Shown: piece by piece, positions 44,420 to 53,032 of the stretch | Layout: every line of letters starts with the position of its first letter | Numbering within the stretch: the first letter of the stretch is position 1 | Origin: Flavobacterium aquariorum | GTDB lineage: Bacteria; Bacteroidota; Bacteroidia; Flavobacteriales; Flavobacteriaceae | DNA: 64,000 nt | Reading direction: 5' to 3' | Assembly (NCBI RefSeq): GCF_003254745.1 | Contig: NZ_QKXH01000008.1 | Coordinates: forward strand, 62,001-126,000 | Position numbers and translations under genes: made by a program | The notes under the pieces: model-generated | Database searches by the model: none | What the model was told of the DNA's origin: nothing | The model's input: only the letters and a program-made list of their open reading frames with translations

Positions 44420-45199
44420 ATGGCAAACAATATCCTCACCACAGAACATTTAAGCATTGGGTACACTTCCAAAAAAGAAACTGTGACCATCGCCGAAAAC
44501 CTCAACCTGAACTTACAAGCTGGCAAGCTGATTGCTTTAATTGGAGCAAATGGTATTGGAAAATCTACTTTGCTGCGCACGATTACGGGGATTCAAAAAC
44601 CTTTGCAGGGAACTGTTTTTTTGAACAATAAGAAAATAACCAGTTACGAACCATTGGCATTAGCCCAAAATTTAAGCATGGTTTTGACCGAAAAATTGCC
44701 TCCCAGTAATTTAACCGTTTTTGAACTGGTGGCACTGGGACGTCAGCCGTACACCAATTGGATTGGAACGTTATCAGATGCAGACGTTCAAATCGTTCAA
44801 GACGCAATTGAACTAACGCAAATTGGTCATTTGTCCCAAAAAAAACATTACGAAATAAGTGATGGTCAGCTGCAAAAGGTTTTGATTGCAAGAGCATTGG
44901 CACAGGACACTCCCTTGATTATTCTGGATGAGCCTACAACACATTTGGATTTATTACACAAAGTTTCGCTGCTAAAACTCCTGAAAAAACTAACCCACGA
45001 AACTGGAAAATGCATTTTATTTTCGACCCATGACATCGATATGGCCATACAATTAAGTGACGAGATGATTATCATGACACCCGAAACTGTGGTACAAGAC
45101 GACCCTTGCAACTTAATCACTAAAGGAAGTTTTAATACTTTATTCAAAGACGAACATATCGTTTTTGACAGCGAAAAAGGCAAATTTGTTATTACTTAG
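44420..45199 (+). CDS. btuD: Corrinoid ABC transporter ATPase (BtuD-like)
   Basis: A 259-aa ABC ATPase. Walker A is GANGIGKSTLL (residues about 42-52), the signature is EISDGQLQKVLIARAL (SDGQ in place of SGGQ) and Walker B is LIILDEPTTHLD. It powers the BtuF/BtuC importer. It lies 617 nt after the permease, with the GxxExxY cassette in between, and may therefore depend on its own promoter or on read-through. Confidence 0.9.
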   Translation: MANNILTTEHLSIGYTSKKETVTIAENLNLNLQAGKLIALIGANGIGKSTLLRTITGIQKPLQGTVFLNNKKITSYEPLALAQNLSMVLTEKLPPSNLTVFELVALGRQPYTNWIGTLSDADVQIVQDAIELTQIGHLSQKKHYEISDGQLQKVLIARALAQDTPLIILDEPTTHLDLLHKVSLLKLLKKLTHETGKCILFSTHDIDMAIQLSDEMIIMTPETVVQDDPCNLITKGSFNTLFKDEHIVFDSEKGKFVIT

Positions 45200-45263
45200 A
45201 ATTATGAGTTTTGGGTTTACTGCACAAGACTGAAATCTGTAAACTGAAATCTGCAAACTTTTT

Positions 45264-46895
45264 TTAAATTCCTTTCAATAAATTAATACTTACCGTTGCA
45301 ATTTCTGAATCTGGGAATTTTTTAAAATAATTGGGGTCTGGAAATAATCCTGCTTCGGCGGCAACTTTATGCAGAACATCAATCTCAACTATAAATTGAT
45401 CCGAAAAACCGTGTGTGGCATCATAGGCCGTCGCAGCTGTTTTTCCCAAATTTGCAGCTGTTAAATGAGGTGAAACAGTATGCAATTCGATAATGAGCAA
45501 TCCAAATTTATGAACATAAGGCGACCATTTTTTGAAGTGTTCGAACAAATTATCTTCCACTAAATTATTACTGATTCTAATACCTCTATGCGCAAATGCA
45601 CCAGTCGAAGTACTTATTCTTCCTTTTGTAATTTGTTTTGGCATTTCCCAAATTCGATTGTGATCCAGAAAAGTTCTAACGTTCAACAAATCTTTTAAAT
45701 CGATATTATAATTCTCTCGTAAATCTTCTGCCAACAAATCCGGCCGACCAATATCTCCCCAAATGACTTTGGCCCAAATATCGGCTTTGATCAAATTGGC
45801 TCGCGTTACTTTGAGGGCAGCCTGGTTATAATCGGCACCCACTAAAAATAAGGGATGTGTGTCCAGCATTTTTCCTCTCAAAGTTTGACGTTCAATCACA
45901 TCAAAAATATGTTCCAGAAAAGCACCATTTCCACAGCCCATATCCAGTATTCCTTTTGGTTGTTTAGCAATTGGCAAATTGAATAATTTGATGATAATTT
46001 CGTCAACTACCTTAAAATAAGTATCGTGCGCACCACCGCTTCCCCACACATTCATTTCTCGATCGACGTGAATTTCATCATCCCCATCTCCAACGATTCT
46101 TAAAACAGAAGGATCACCAAAAATCAATTCATCCATTTTACTAAAAGTAGGCAAATACGAAACTGTCACACCATAGGCAGAAGCCCTTTTGGCGAAAAAT
46201 AAACCTGTTTCGGTAAACTGATAATTACCTTTTTTTTGGGTGAACCATTCCAAATCAACCAAAAAGTCAAGGATTATTTTGAAATTTTCGGGTGATTTAT
46301 GAAACTCTTCAGGTCGGAAAGATATTTCCATAAAATATTTATGAAACATACCACTCATACCAAGATGCACTACGGTTGGGCCAACCAAAAAGCCTTCAAT
46401 ATGCTTTAAAATTTGATGTTGAATGGTATTGGTTAAAGAATCCGAAGAGAACGAAATTCCATAATTATCTTTATACTTATCGAAAATAGATTTTAAGCGT
46501 TCAAAAGGAGCTTCTTCAAATAATCTGGGATGAAAATCCATTGAATATTGCAATAAATCTACAACATCTTTGTACAATGGAAACAGAGAAAAAGCAATCT
46601 CACTTTTTTCATTAATACGAAAAGCAATCAAATCTGTTTTGTTGTTTACGTAATAATCAAGAAAACCTTGTGATGCCAAAACCCGTAAAGCAACATTTAG
46701 GTAGCCCTCATTGGTTTTAAACTTTGCGGAAAGTTCAGAGAGACATATTTCTTTTCTCTCTAAAATATAAGCTAAGACTCCTTTTTTATACAAACAAAAA
46801 GCTACCGGAGCAGTTACTAAACCGTCGAGATGTCTAAAAATAGTACTTCGTAAGGAAACGTTATCTATCATAAAAAGAGATTTAAGACCTAACAT
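45264..46895 (-). CDS. Class I SAM-dependent methyltransferase with winged-helix N-terminus
   Basis: A 543-aa protein. The N-terminal part (SLRSTIFRHLDGLVTAPVAF, EICLSELSAKFKTNEGYLNVA) is a winged helix of the dimerisation type found in O-methyltransferases. The SAM motif ILDMGCGNGAFLEHIF lies near residue 312, followed by FLVGADYNQAALKVTRANL. The length is well above simple methyltransferases. The substrate is unknown. A start at 46871 (MIDNVSLRS) is equally possible. It is convergent to btuD; the gap contains two near-repeats of actgaaatctg. Confidence 0.75.
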   Translation of the reverse strand: MLGLKSLFMIDNVSLRSTIFRHLDGLVTAPVAFCLYKKGVLAYILERKEICLSELSAKFKTNEGYLNVALRVLASQGFLDYYVNNKTDLIAFRINEKSEIAFSLFPLYKDVVDLLQYSMDFHPRLFEEAPFERLKSIFDKYKDNYGISFSSDSLTNTIQHQILKHIEGFLVGPTVVHLGMSGMFHKYFMEISFRPEEFHKSPENFKIILDFLVDLEWFTQKKGNYQFTETGLFFAKRASAYGVTVSYLPTFSKMDELIFGDPSVLRIVGDGDDEIHVDREMNVWGSGGAHDTYFKVVDEIIIKLFNLPIAKQPKGILDMGCGNGAFLEHIFDVIERQTLRGKMLDTHPLFLVGADYNQAALKVTRANLIKADIWAKVIWGDIGRPDLLAEDLRENYNIDLKDLLNVRTFLDHNRIWEMPKQITKGRISTSTGAFAHRGIRISNNLVEDNLFEHFKKWSPYVHKFGLLIIELHTVSPHLTAANLGKTAATAYDATHGFSDQFIVEIDVLHKVAAEAGLFPDPNYFKKFPDSEIATVSINLLKGI

Positions 46896-47006
46896 TGTCT
46901 ATCTCAAATATATGAAATTTCCTTTAAAAAAACAGATTTCCATATAGCCAATAGATTTTAAACTCCTCACCCTAAATACATAATCCTATGTGTTCTTTGT
47001 CTATCT

Positions 47007-47031
47007 CAACTGAATTAGCAATATTAAAACT
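47007..47031. repeat. 25-nt exact direct repeat of the trmL 3' end (second copy 47709-47733)
   Basis: The 25 bases at 47007-47031 are identical to 47709-47733, which lie in the conserved motif-3 codons of trmL (minus strand). Weaker similarity continues for about 40 nt to the right in both. Read on the minus strand this copy still gives LIISFNIANSVE against LIRSFNIANSVA in TrmL. It is a remnant of the trmL end, 702 nt away, with one complete plus-strand gene lying between the two copies. Confidence 0.8.
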
Positions 47032-47180
47032 GATGATTAATAGCTTCATTAGGAATGATAAAATAGTTTTTGATATTATATTTAGAAATGAAAATCTTTT
47101 TTCAAAAGGGAAAAAGGAAAATTTACTTTCAAAAACCTACCATTGTTGTTTATCTTTGTAAGAGTCGTAAAAACCTAGAG

Positions 47181-47678
47181 ATGAAACACTTTCTTAAAAT
47201 AACCTTGTTTTTTTGGATTGTCGCAAGCTCGGCACAGACAAAGTTGGAAATGACCCCCAAAGGATTTGCCCCTTTGGAAATAGATATGCCCAATCAACCC
47301 ATTACTAATTTAATAGAGCAATCCAAAGAATGGGCACGGTATTACAATGAAAAAGGTTCTGATGTTTTTGATGTTTCTAAAAATTCCTTAACCATCGAAG
47401 CTCGCTATGAAAATGCTTATTACTACTGGAATTTAGCCGTAAAATACAATTTTGACATCAAATACAGTCTTAAAATTGTGTTTGGAGAAAATCAAAAATA
47501 TACCCTTACATTTACTGTAAAAGAAATTTATACGGATAGGGTTCTTATGAAGACTACGGTAGCGGATTTTTTTACTTCCGACGGTAAACTCAAGGAAGAT
47601 TTCAAAGATGTAAAACCGTCATTGGAAAGCACGGTAAATAGAATTATAAAATCTTATATTAATTTCATCGCCCGGTAA
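47181..47678 (+). CDS. Exported hypothetical protein
   Basis: A 165-aa product from MKHFLKITLFFWIVASSAQTK, a clear signal peptide. A frame extending upstream to 47070 would put 37 residues before the signal and is rejected. The body (NSLTIEARYENAYYYWNLAVKYNFDIKYSLKIVF, in two strands, and a C-terminal helix) resembles the DUF4468 type of periplasmic domain, though I am unsure. The last 14 nt overlap the trmL stop on the other strand. The segment is flanked by copies of the trmL end, so it may be an insertion. Confidence 0.7.
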   Translation: MKHFLKITLFFWIVASSAQTKLEMTPKGFAPLEIDMPNQPITNLIEQSKEWARYYNEKGSDVFDVSKNSLTIEARYENAYYYWNLAVKYNFDIKYSLKIVFGENQKYTLTFTVKEIYTDRVLMKTTVADFFTSDGKLKEDFKDVKPSLESTVNRIIKSYINFIAR

Positions 47679-48117
47679 TCTGTCTCTTTGCTTCACCCAC
47701 CACAAAAGCAACTGAATTAGCAATATTAAAACTTCTAATTAATGGAGACATGGGAATAGTCAGATGGTTTTCGAACAAAGCTAAAACTTCTGCGTTCAAA
47801 CCAACGCTTTCCTTTCCAAAAACTAACCAGTCACCATCATGGAATTGATTTTCCAAATAGGACTTTTCAGCATGTGAACTCATCAGAAAAACTCTGGATA
47901 AGTCTGGAATTTGAGACATCCATTCAGCTACATTTTGGTATTCGGTTACATCAAGGTGTACCCAATAATCAAGCCCGGAACGCTTTAGGTTTTTATCATT
48001 GATTACGAATCCAAAAGGATGAATTAAGTGCAAACGGCTTTCGGTACCTACGCACAAACGACCAATATTTCCGGTATTGTTAGGTATTTCAGGTTCTACA
48101 AGAACAATGTTTAGCAT
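47665..48117 (-). CDS. trmL: tRNA (cytidine(34)-2'-O)-methyltransferase
   Basis: A 150-aa SPOUT enzyme of usual length. Motif 1 is VLVEPEIPNNTGNIGRLC (residues 5-22), GLDYWVHLDV and WLVFGKESVGL form motif 2, and IPMSPLIRSFNIANSVAFVV is the knot motif 3. It methylates the wobble nucleotide of certain tRNA-Leu. A degraded copy of its end lies at about 47007-47060. Confidence 0.93.
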   Translation of the reverse strand: MLNIVLVEPEIPNNTGNIGRLCVGTESRLHLIHPFGFVINDKNLKRSGLDYWVHLDVTEYQNVAEWMSQIPDLSRVFLMSSHAEKSYLENQFHDGDWLVFGKESVGLNAEVLALFENHLTIPMSPLIRSFNIANSVAFVVGEAKRQITGR

Positions 48118-48142
48118 ATATATTTCTTTAATTGGTAATTTT

Positions 48143-48718
48143 TTAATCGTTTAATTGGAAATTGGAAACCTCCAAAACCTCACCGGCTTGCAAGTCATTC
48201 AAAAGTACGTTTCCTATTCGGACTCTTACCAATCTTAAAGTTGGAAAACCAACAGCTGCGGTCATTTTCCGCACTTGTCTAAACTTCCCTTCATTCACAG
48301 TTATAGAAGCCCAAGAAGTAGGACCATGGCGTTCATCCCGAATCTTTTTCCCTCTTGCTCCAAAATTAGGAATTTCATTTACAATAAATGATTCACAGGG
48401 TTTAGTGATGTACTTTGTGCCATTAAAACCAATTTCGACACCACTTTTCAATTGTTCAATGGCTTCGGGAGTGATGATACCATCAACTTGAACATAGTAT
48501 TGTTTATCGACTTTTTTGCTCCGAATAATTTCACTCATTTTCCCATCAGTCGTCAGTAAAAGTAAACCTTCAGAATCTTCATCAAGCCTACCAATAGCCA
48601 TTGTTCCAATTGGAAAATTATATAACTCACCCAAGAGTTTTTTCTTGCGCTTCAATTCATAAATAAATTGACTTAAATAACCATAGGGTTTGTGAAGGAC
48701 GAAATGATGGTGGGACAT
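48143..48718 (-). CDS. rluE: rRNA pseudouridine synthase (RluE-like)
   Basis: About 191 aa from MSHHHFVLHKPYGYLSQF. A longer reading from 48742 adds eight unlikely residues. The catalytic loop GRLDEDSEGLLLLT (aspartate in RLDEDSEG) and the end motif EGKFRQVRKMTAAVGFPTLRLVRVRIG are those of the RsuA/RluB/E/F group. The small size without an S4 domain favours RluE (23S rRNA position 2457). It is co-oriented with trmL, 25 nt upstream of it. Confidence 0.88.
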   Translation of the reverse strand: MSHHHFVLHKPYGYLSQFIYELKRKKKLLGELYNFPIGTMAIGRLDEDSEGLLLLTTDGKMSEIIRSKKVDKQYYVQVDGIITPEAIEQLKSGVEIGFNGTKYITKPCESFIVNEIPNFGARGKKIRDERHGPTSWASITVNEGKFRQVRKMTAAVGFPTLRLVRVRIGNVLLNDLQAGEVLEVSNFQLND

Positions 48719-48885
48719 TCTAGACTTGTTTTGTGAGTACAAAGATAGATTTGTTTTTTCAGTTTAAAAAAAGACCACTGCACATTTCACTCTTCAAACC
48801 CAATGCTATGTTAATTGATTGAATTGCTGCAGATAAAAAGCGTATCATTATAGTAATTTATAGTATTAACATAAAATTTAGCGAT

Positions 48886-49251
48886 ATGGAAAATAATAAT
48901 CTAGGTTCTAAAAAAACCAATAACAAACAAAATTCTGACACCGAGTCCATCAGTAAAAACTTGAATCCAGAAATATCAAAACTTAAGGAAGAAATAGAAA
49001 TTGATAGTCATGGAAATGAAAAAATAGTCCAAAGAGCTCGTAATATTGAAGGAACCACTCCAGATCTTCCAGAAGAAATCGATAAAGATCAACTAGAAAA
49101 AGAAGGTTTGAACCGTGGAGTTTTAACGGAAAAAGACACGGAAAAAACACTAGAAAATAGAGATCGAAATTCTGACATAACCCCCAATCGCTATCCAAAC
49201 TCAAATCCAGACAATCATATAGACAGAGGAAACCAAAAATTGGATGAGTAA
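48886..49251 (+). CDS. Hydrophilic, probably disordered protein
   Basis: A 121-aa protein very rich in N, E, K and D with almost no hydrophobic residues. It has no signal or membrane segment. NPEISKLKEEIEIDSHGNEKIVQRARNI could form one helix; the rest should be unfolded. It is monocistronic and ends at a hairpin terminator. No family recognised. Stress-related hydrophilin-type roles are conceivable but unsupported. Confidence 0.65.
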   Translation: MENNNLGSKKTNNKQNSDTESISKNLNPEISKLKEEIEIDSHGNEKIVQRARNIEGTTPDLPEEIDKDQLEKEGLNRGVLTEKDTEKTLENRDRNSDITPNRYPNSNPDNHIDRGNQKLDE

Positions 49252-49284
49252 AATTTATTCGTTTTAAAATTAATTTAAAAATAC

Positions 49285-49320
49285 AAAATGCTAGATTCTC
49301 TACGGAGCATCCAGCATTTT
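49285..49320. terminator. Bidirectional terminator
   Basis: The stem aaaatgctagat (49285-49296) pairs with atccagcatttt (49309-49320) with one wobble, with a 12-nt loop. It lies between the convergent hydrophilic-protein and barrel-protein genes. Confidence 0.75.
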
Positions 49321-49366
49321 ATATTAATCATATTAAAAAATAGTGCCAAAGAATTAATTTTTCCAA

Positions 49367-50980
49367 TTAAAATGTAACATTTAACCCCACATTAAACATC
49401 CATTGAAATTGATTGAATGATTGATTTTCTAACGGATTGATGTAATAATTCATTCCAGGTTCAATGAAAAATTTAGTCTTTTTAAAGAGTTCATACTGCA
49501 GAGTACTACTCAATAAAGTTCCGTAAACAAATTCATTTACATTTTTGTTTTCCCCTATTGAATTTCCATTCAAAGCAATATCATTAGAAATTAACTTCCC
49601 GACAAAACCGCCCGTGTTCATGCTAATATTGGTTTTCTTTTTACTCAAAATAGCATACGAAACCTCCAATGGCATTTCGAAATACTTCAAGTTTTGTGTT
49701 ACATCTCCTTTTTCAAGACCACTTTCATTTTTTGAATTGGAAGAAAATAAATATTCTTCATTTTTTGAAATGGAAACAAATTGATAATTGGTTGATGAAT
49801 TAGGCACATAATTATCATTGGTAAGTGGAAGTGAACCGGAAACAGCCCCATATAAGTTTTGCTTATCATAATAAGAAACCCCAGCTATCTTTTGCCCTAG
49901 TTCGTTAATTTTGAAACCGGAACTTACACCCCATTTTTTGTTCAGTTTATAATTCGTCTTCACACCATAACCATTAGACTGTTTTGAAGCCACAGTATTT
50001 CCGAGCGCTTTTTCATTACTATAATTTTGAGAACTCATAACACCCGCAAAAACTTGAAGCGACCATTTATCTATGCTTTCTGAAACCTTTTTTTTCTTTG
50101 ATTTGCCTTTATCTAGTTCCACTAAAGCCTGCTCTAATTGCTCAACTTCTAATTTTATTTTGTTTAAAGTATCTTTTGAACTTGTTTTTTCTGTAAGTCC
50201 TTTATCGTTGTTCAATCCCAAAATTTCATTATTTTGATTACTTACAATAGATTTGTTATTGGCATTTGTTTGTTTTACTTGAACCGATTTATCAATTACT
50301 ATCTCTGATTTTGAAATGGTATTTTCTGCAATTGTCTTGTTCTTATTTTCTTCTGAAATACTATTGCCTTGATTTCTTACTATTCCATTTTTGTTTGAAT
50401 TTGAATTACCAACTTGAGCTGATTTGGCAATTGGAATTTCAGATTGAAGAATAACAGGAGTCGCATTTTGATTTGAAACTATCACATTCGATTGTGATTC
50501 ATTCTTAACAATTTGGATCTTTCCTTTCTTTCTCCACTGACTCAAATTATTAAATTTTGCAGAATCTTTTGTTTTGGAAAAAACACCTGAAACTGTCGTT
50601 GTGACAACTTGATTGTTATTTAAATCATCATTTTTAATTCCTCTATCATTGCGATTGAGATTACTATTCTCATTTTTATTCTTATTCCCATCATGAGTAC
50701 TCTTGCTTTTCAAATTCGAGTCCTTTTGCAAAACAACTTTATTCACATTATTTTCCACATTTATTTCAAGACCATTTCCTTGATTGGCATTAAAATACAA
50801 AATAGTTGGAACTGAAAGTCCAACTACTAAACTGGCGGCAATCGACCACCAAATAATGGCACGATTCTTCTTTTTAGGTTCATCTAGTTGCGCTTCAATT
50901 TTTTCCCACAATTCGGGAGGCGGTATACTGGAGAAGTTTTCCAATGAAGAAAAAATAGATTTTGCTTCTTTATTTTTCAT
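49367..50980 (-). CDS. Membrane-anchored protein with long linker and outer-membrane-type barrel
   Basis: A 537-aa protein of unusual layout. The N-terminus (FSSIPPPELWEKIEAQLDEPKKK) is like an anti-sigma start, then one membrane helix (AIIWWSIAASLVVGLSVPTILYF, about 40-62). Residues about 65-260 are a low-complexity N/K/S-rich linker, 262-290 a probable coiled coil (LEQALVELDKGKSKKKK), and 300-537 a beta-rich region like small outer-membrane barrels, ending in a strand (MFNVGLNVTF). It may link inner and outer membrane. It lies 30 nt after an ECF sigma gene, so it may control that factor. Confidence 0.75.
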   Translation of the reverse strand: MKNKEAKSIFSSLENFSSIPPPELWEKIEAQLDEPKKKNRAIIWWSIAASLVVGLSVPTILYFNANQGNGLEINVENNVNKVVLQKDSNLKSKSTHDGNKNKNENSNLNRNDRGIKNDDLNNNQVVTTTVSGVFSKTKDSAKFNNLSQWRKKGKIQIVKNESQSNVIVSNQNATPVILQSEIPIAKSAQVGNSNSNKNGIVRNQGNSISEENKNKTIAENTISKSEIVIDKSVQVKQTNANNKSIVSNQNNEILGLNNDKGLTEKTSSKDTLNKIKLEVEQLEQALVELDKGKSKKKKVSESIDKWSLQVFAGVMSSQNYSNEKALGNTVASKQSNGYGVKTNYKLNKKWGVSSGFKINELGQKIAGVSYYDKQNLYGAVSGSLPLTNDNYVPNSSTNYQFVSISKNEEYLFSSNSKNESGLEKGDVTQNLKYFEMPLEVSYAILSKKKTNISMNTGGFVGKLISNDIALNGNSIGENKNVNEFVYGTLLSSTLQYELFKKTKFFIEPGMNYYINPLENQSFNQFQWMFNVGLNVTF

Positions 50981-51010
50981 GCCTTGCTTATTTACTTTTA
51001 TGGTATTTTG

Positions 51011-51556
51011 TTATGCTGTTTTACAATTTAATACGGCCAAAATTCTTTTTTTCAAAATACTCTTGGCTCTATTCAGATTCGATTTCGATGTGCCTTCTGA
51101 AATCTCAAGCAACTTTGCAATCTCTTTGTGCTTCATTTTTTCGAAAACAAACAAGTTGAAAACCATTCGGTACTGGTCTGGTAATTCTTGAATGTATTCT
51201 AATAATTTTTCTTGCTCAATTGAAGCCAATTCTAATTCTTCGTCCTCAATTATATCGGTATCAAAAACATCCAGGAAGAGTACATCCTTTTTCTTTTTCT
51301 TTAGTGTTTCCAGTAATTTATTGATAAAGATTCTTTTGATCCAACCTTCAAAACTTCCTTCAAATTTGTATTGCCCCATTTTTTGAAAAGCAATTACAAA
51401 AGCCTCCTGAAAAACATCTTTGGCATCATCTTCATTTCGCATGTATTTAAGACATAGCCCATATAAAACAGGAGAAAACAACTGATAAATTTTCAGTTGT
51501 GCTTCCCGGTCGTTTTCGACACATTTTTTTATATATAGTTCTATGTTTTCTTTCAA
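51011..51556 (-). CDS. ECF RNA polymerase sigma factor
   Basis: A 181-aa sigma-70 factor. Region 2 is DDAKDVFQEAFVIAFQKMGQY with FEGWIKRIFINKLLE; region 4 is LPDQYRMVFNLFVFEKMKHKEIAKLL plus the HTH SEGTSKSNLNRAKSILKKRI. It is upstream of the anchored barrel protein and probably co-transcribed with it. It belongs to the common Bacteroidota ECF type that controls envelope genes. Confidence 0.92.
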   Translation of the reverse strand: MKENIELYIKKCVENDREAQLKIYQLFSPVLYGLCLKYMRNEDDAKDVFQEAFVIAFQKMGQYKFEGSFEGWIKRIFINKLLETLKKKKKDVLFLDVFDTDIIEDEELELASIEQEKLLEYIQELPDQYRMVFNLFVFEKMKHKEIAKLLEISEGTSKSNLNRAKSILKKRILAVLNCKTA

Positions 51557-51574
51557 GAAATAAGTTTTAACTCG

Positions 51575-51898
51575 TTAGTTTTTTCTTTTAGTTAAATTAA
51601 AATTGGTAAAAGCAATGGGATCATTGAACGATTCTTTTTGATTATTCAAAAACAAATCTTCATTACTGTAAATTTCCAAAACATCTTCTACAAAAATAGG
51701 GCTTACTTTTGTAGTATTATCAATTTTATTTTTGGCTGTCTCAACAGGCGTAAATTCTCCTTCATCTGTAAAAATAAAAATTTTCCATGCCCAACTCTCC
51801 ACTATTTTCTTTTTGGAATTTGAATCAAAACCAGCATCATCATTGGCACACGAACAAAAAGTAAGTCCAATAAAAATTATAAAAATTAATTTTCCCAT
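51575..51898 (-). CDS. Small hypothetical lipoprotein
   Basis: A 107-aa protein with a lipoprotein signal (FIIFIGLTFCSCANDDAGFD, cysteine near residue 18). The acidic residues directly after the cysteine fit surface export in Bacteroidota. The rest (KKKIVESWAWKIFIFTDEGEFTPVE) resembles a short lipocalin-like start but is too short for a full fold. No function can be given. It is on the same strand as the sigma gene, 18 nt upstream of it. Confidence 0.6.
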   Translation of the reverse strand: MGKLIFIIFIGLTFCSCANDDAGFDSNSKKKIVESWAWKIFIFTDEGEFTPVETAKNKIDNTTKVSPIFVEDVLEIYSNEDLFLNNQKESFNDPIAFTNFNLTKRKN

Positions 51899-51986
51899 TT
51901 TGCAAGTATTAAATATTGATACTGGTTTTCATCTTCAATTCCGATTCATTATCCGAAAATCATCATTTACGTTTAGTGGATTTTTT

Positions 51987-52853
51987 TTATGATTTAGTTT
52001 TTAATTCCGCTATTTTATCTTGAATAACTTTCTTAAAGAGAATAATATTTTGCGTTTGGTCTGTTGAATTATCGGTATCTAAATATATTTTAGTCACAGT
52101 ACCAGCTTGACTCCATTCAAAATAAACACCACCTTGATCGTGGGAATCAGGTGAACCAAATGTTTTTGTTTTCCCTTTCAAATCTTTAATTTCAGTTGGG
52201 ATTTTCAAAAGAAAAGCTGCAAAATCATCTTTAAAACCTAACGCTTTATAACTATAATGATTAAAATCATATGAACCATAACCTACTTTTAGATAATGAA
52301 GAACTTTCGCATTTTCCATTCTAAAAAATTGTTGACAATCATTCCCAGTACAGTTACCAAAATAAGTTCCCATAACTACATAATCATTAATTTGATTTGC
52401 TTTCTTAAATAAAATAGGTTTGTTAGATTTTGGAAGTATCACATAATCTGCCGGGTAAGTTATAGCAGTAGTTACAACCTCATCCTTTGTTGGTTCTTTT
52501 TCAAAATACTCAACAACTATTTGGCAATCATCTTCAACCACCGCTTGAATTTTTATAGCATATCCGCTTGTTGGTTTTGGGCCAGCATAAATTCCTAATA
52601 TCCTTTTCTGAGTAAAATCTGGTAGCGCAACATCGACAGTTTGACAAGTTGTAAATATTTTTTGCACCTCTTCGTTTGAGTTTAAAATCACAAAAGAATA
52701 TTGTTTTGGGTTTTCTTTCAAAACCCCGCAATAACTAAAACTCTCATAAACTACATTGGTAATACTGCCGCAATTTTGTGCATTATCATCGGATAGATCA
52801 TTACACGAATAAAAGCTTAAGGCGACAAACAAGATTGAAATTAAATTCTTCAT
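51987..52853 (-). CDS. Hypothetical lipoprotein
   Basis: A 288-aa protein. The signal and lipobox are LISILFVALSFYSCNDLSDD (cysteine near residue 18), with acidic residues following. The body is beta-rich, with IYAGPKPTSGYAIKIQAVVEDD, which looks like a protease-complex inhibitor-type (PrcB-like) strand pattern; I am not certain. Eight cysteines may give disulphides. It is divergent from rmuC across 179 nt. Confidence 0.65.
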   Translation of the reverse strand: MKNLISILFVALSFYSCNDLSDDNAQNCGSITNVVYESFSYCGVLKENPKQYSFVILNSNEEVQKIFTTCQTVDVALPDFTQKRILGIYAGPKPTSGYAIKIQAVVEDDCQIVVEYFEKEPTKDEVVTTAITYPADYVILPKSNKPILFKKANQINDYVVMGTYFGNCTGNDCQQFFRMENAKVLHYLKVGYGSYDFNHYSYKALGFKDDFAAFLLKIPTEIKDLKGKTKTFGSPDSHDQGGVYFEWSQAGTVTKIYLDTDNSTDQTQNIILFKKVIQDKIAELKTKS

Positions 52854-53032
52854 ATTATATTTTAATTGGTTATATAGTAAAGATGACTTTCCAATAAAAA
52901 GGTTGCGTTTCGATTTAAAAAAAATAAAATTGTTCGTTTAGCATTAGATTTAGAATAATTCGTGAAATTTCATTTTTTAAAATTAAGTACTACGTATTAA
53001 TGCGTACTTTTACTTTTTTAAAATGAAATTCT

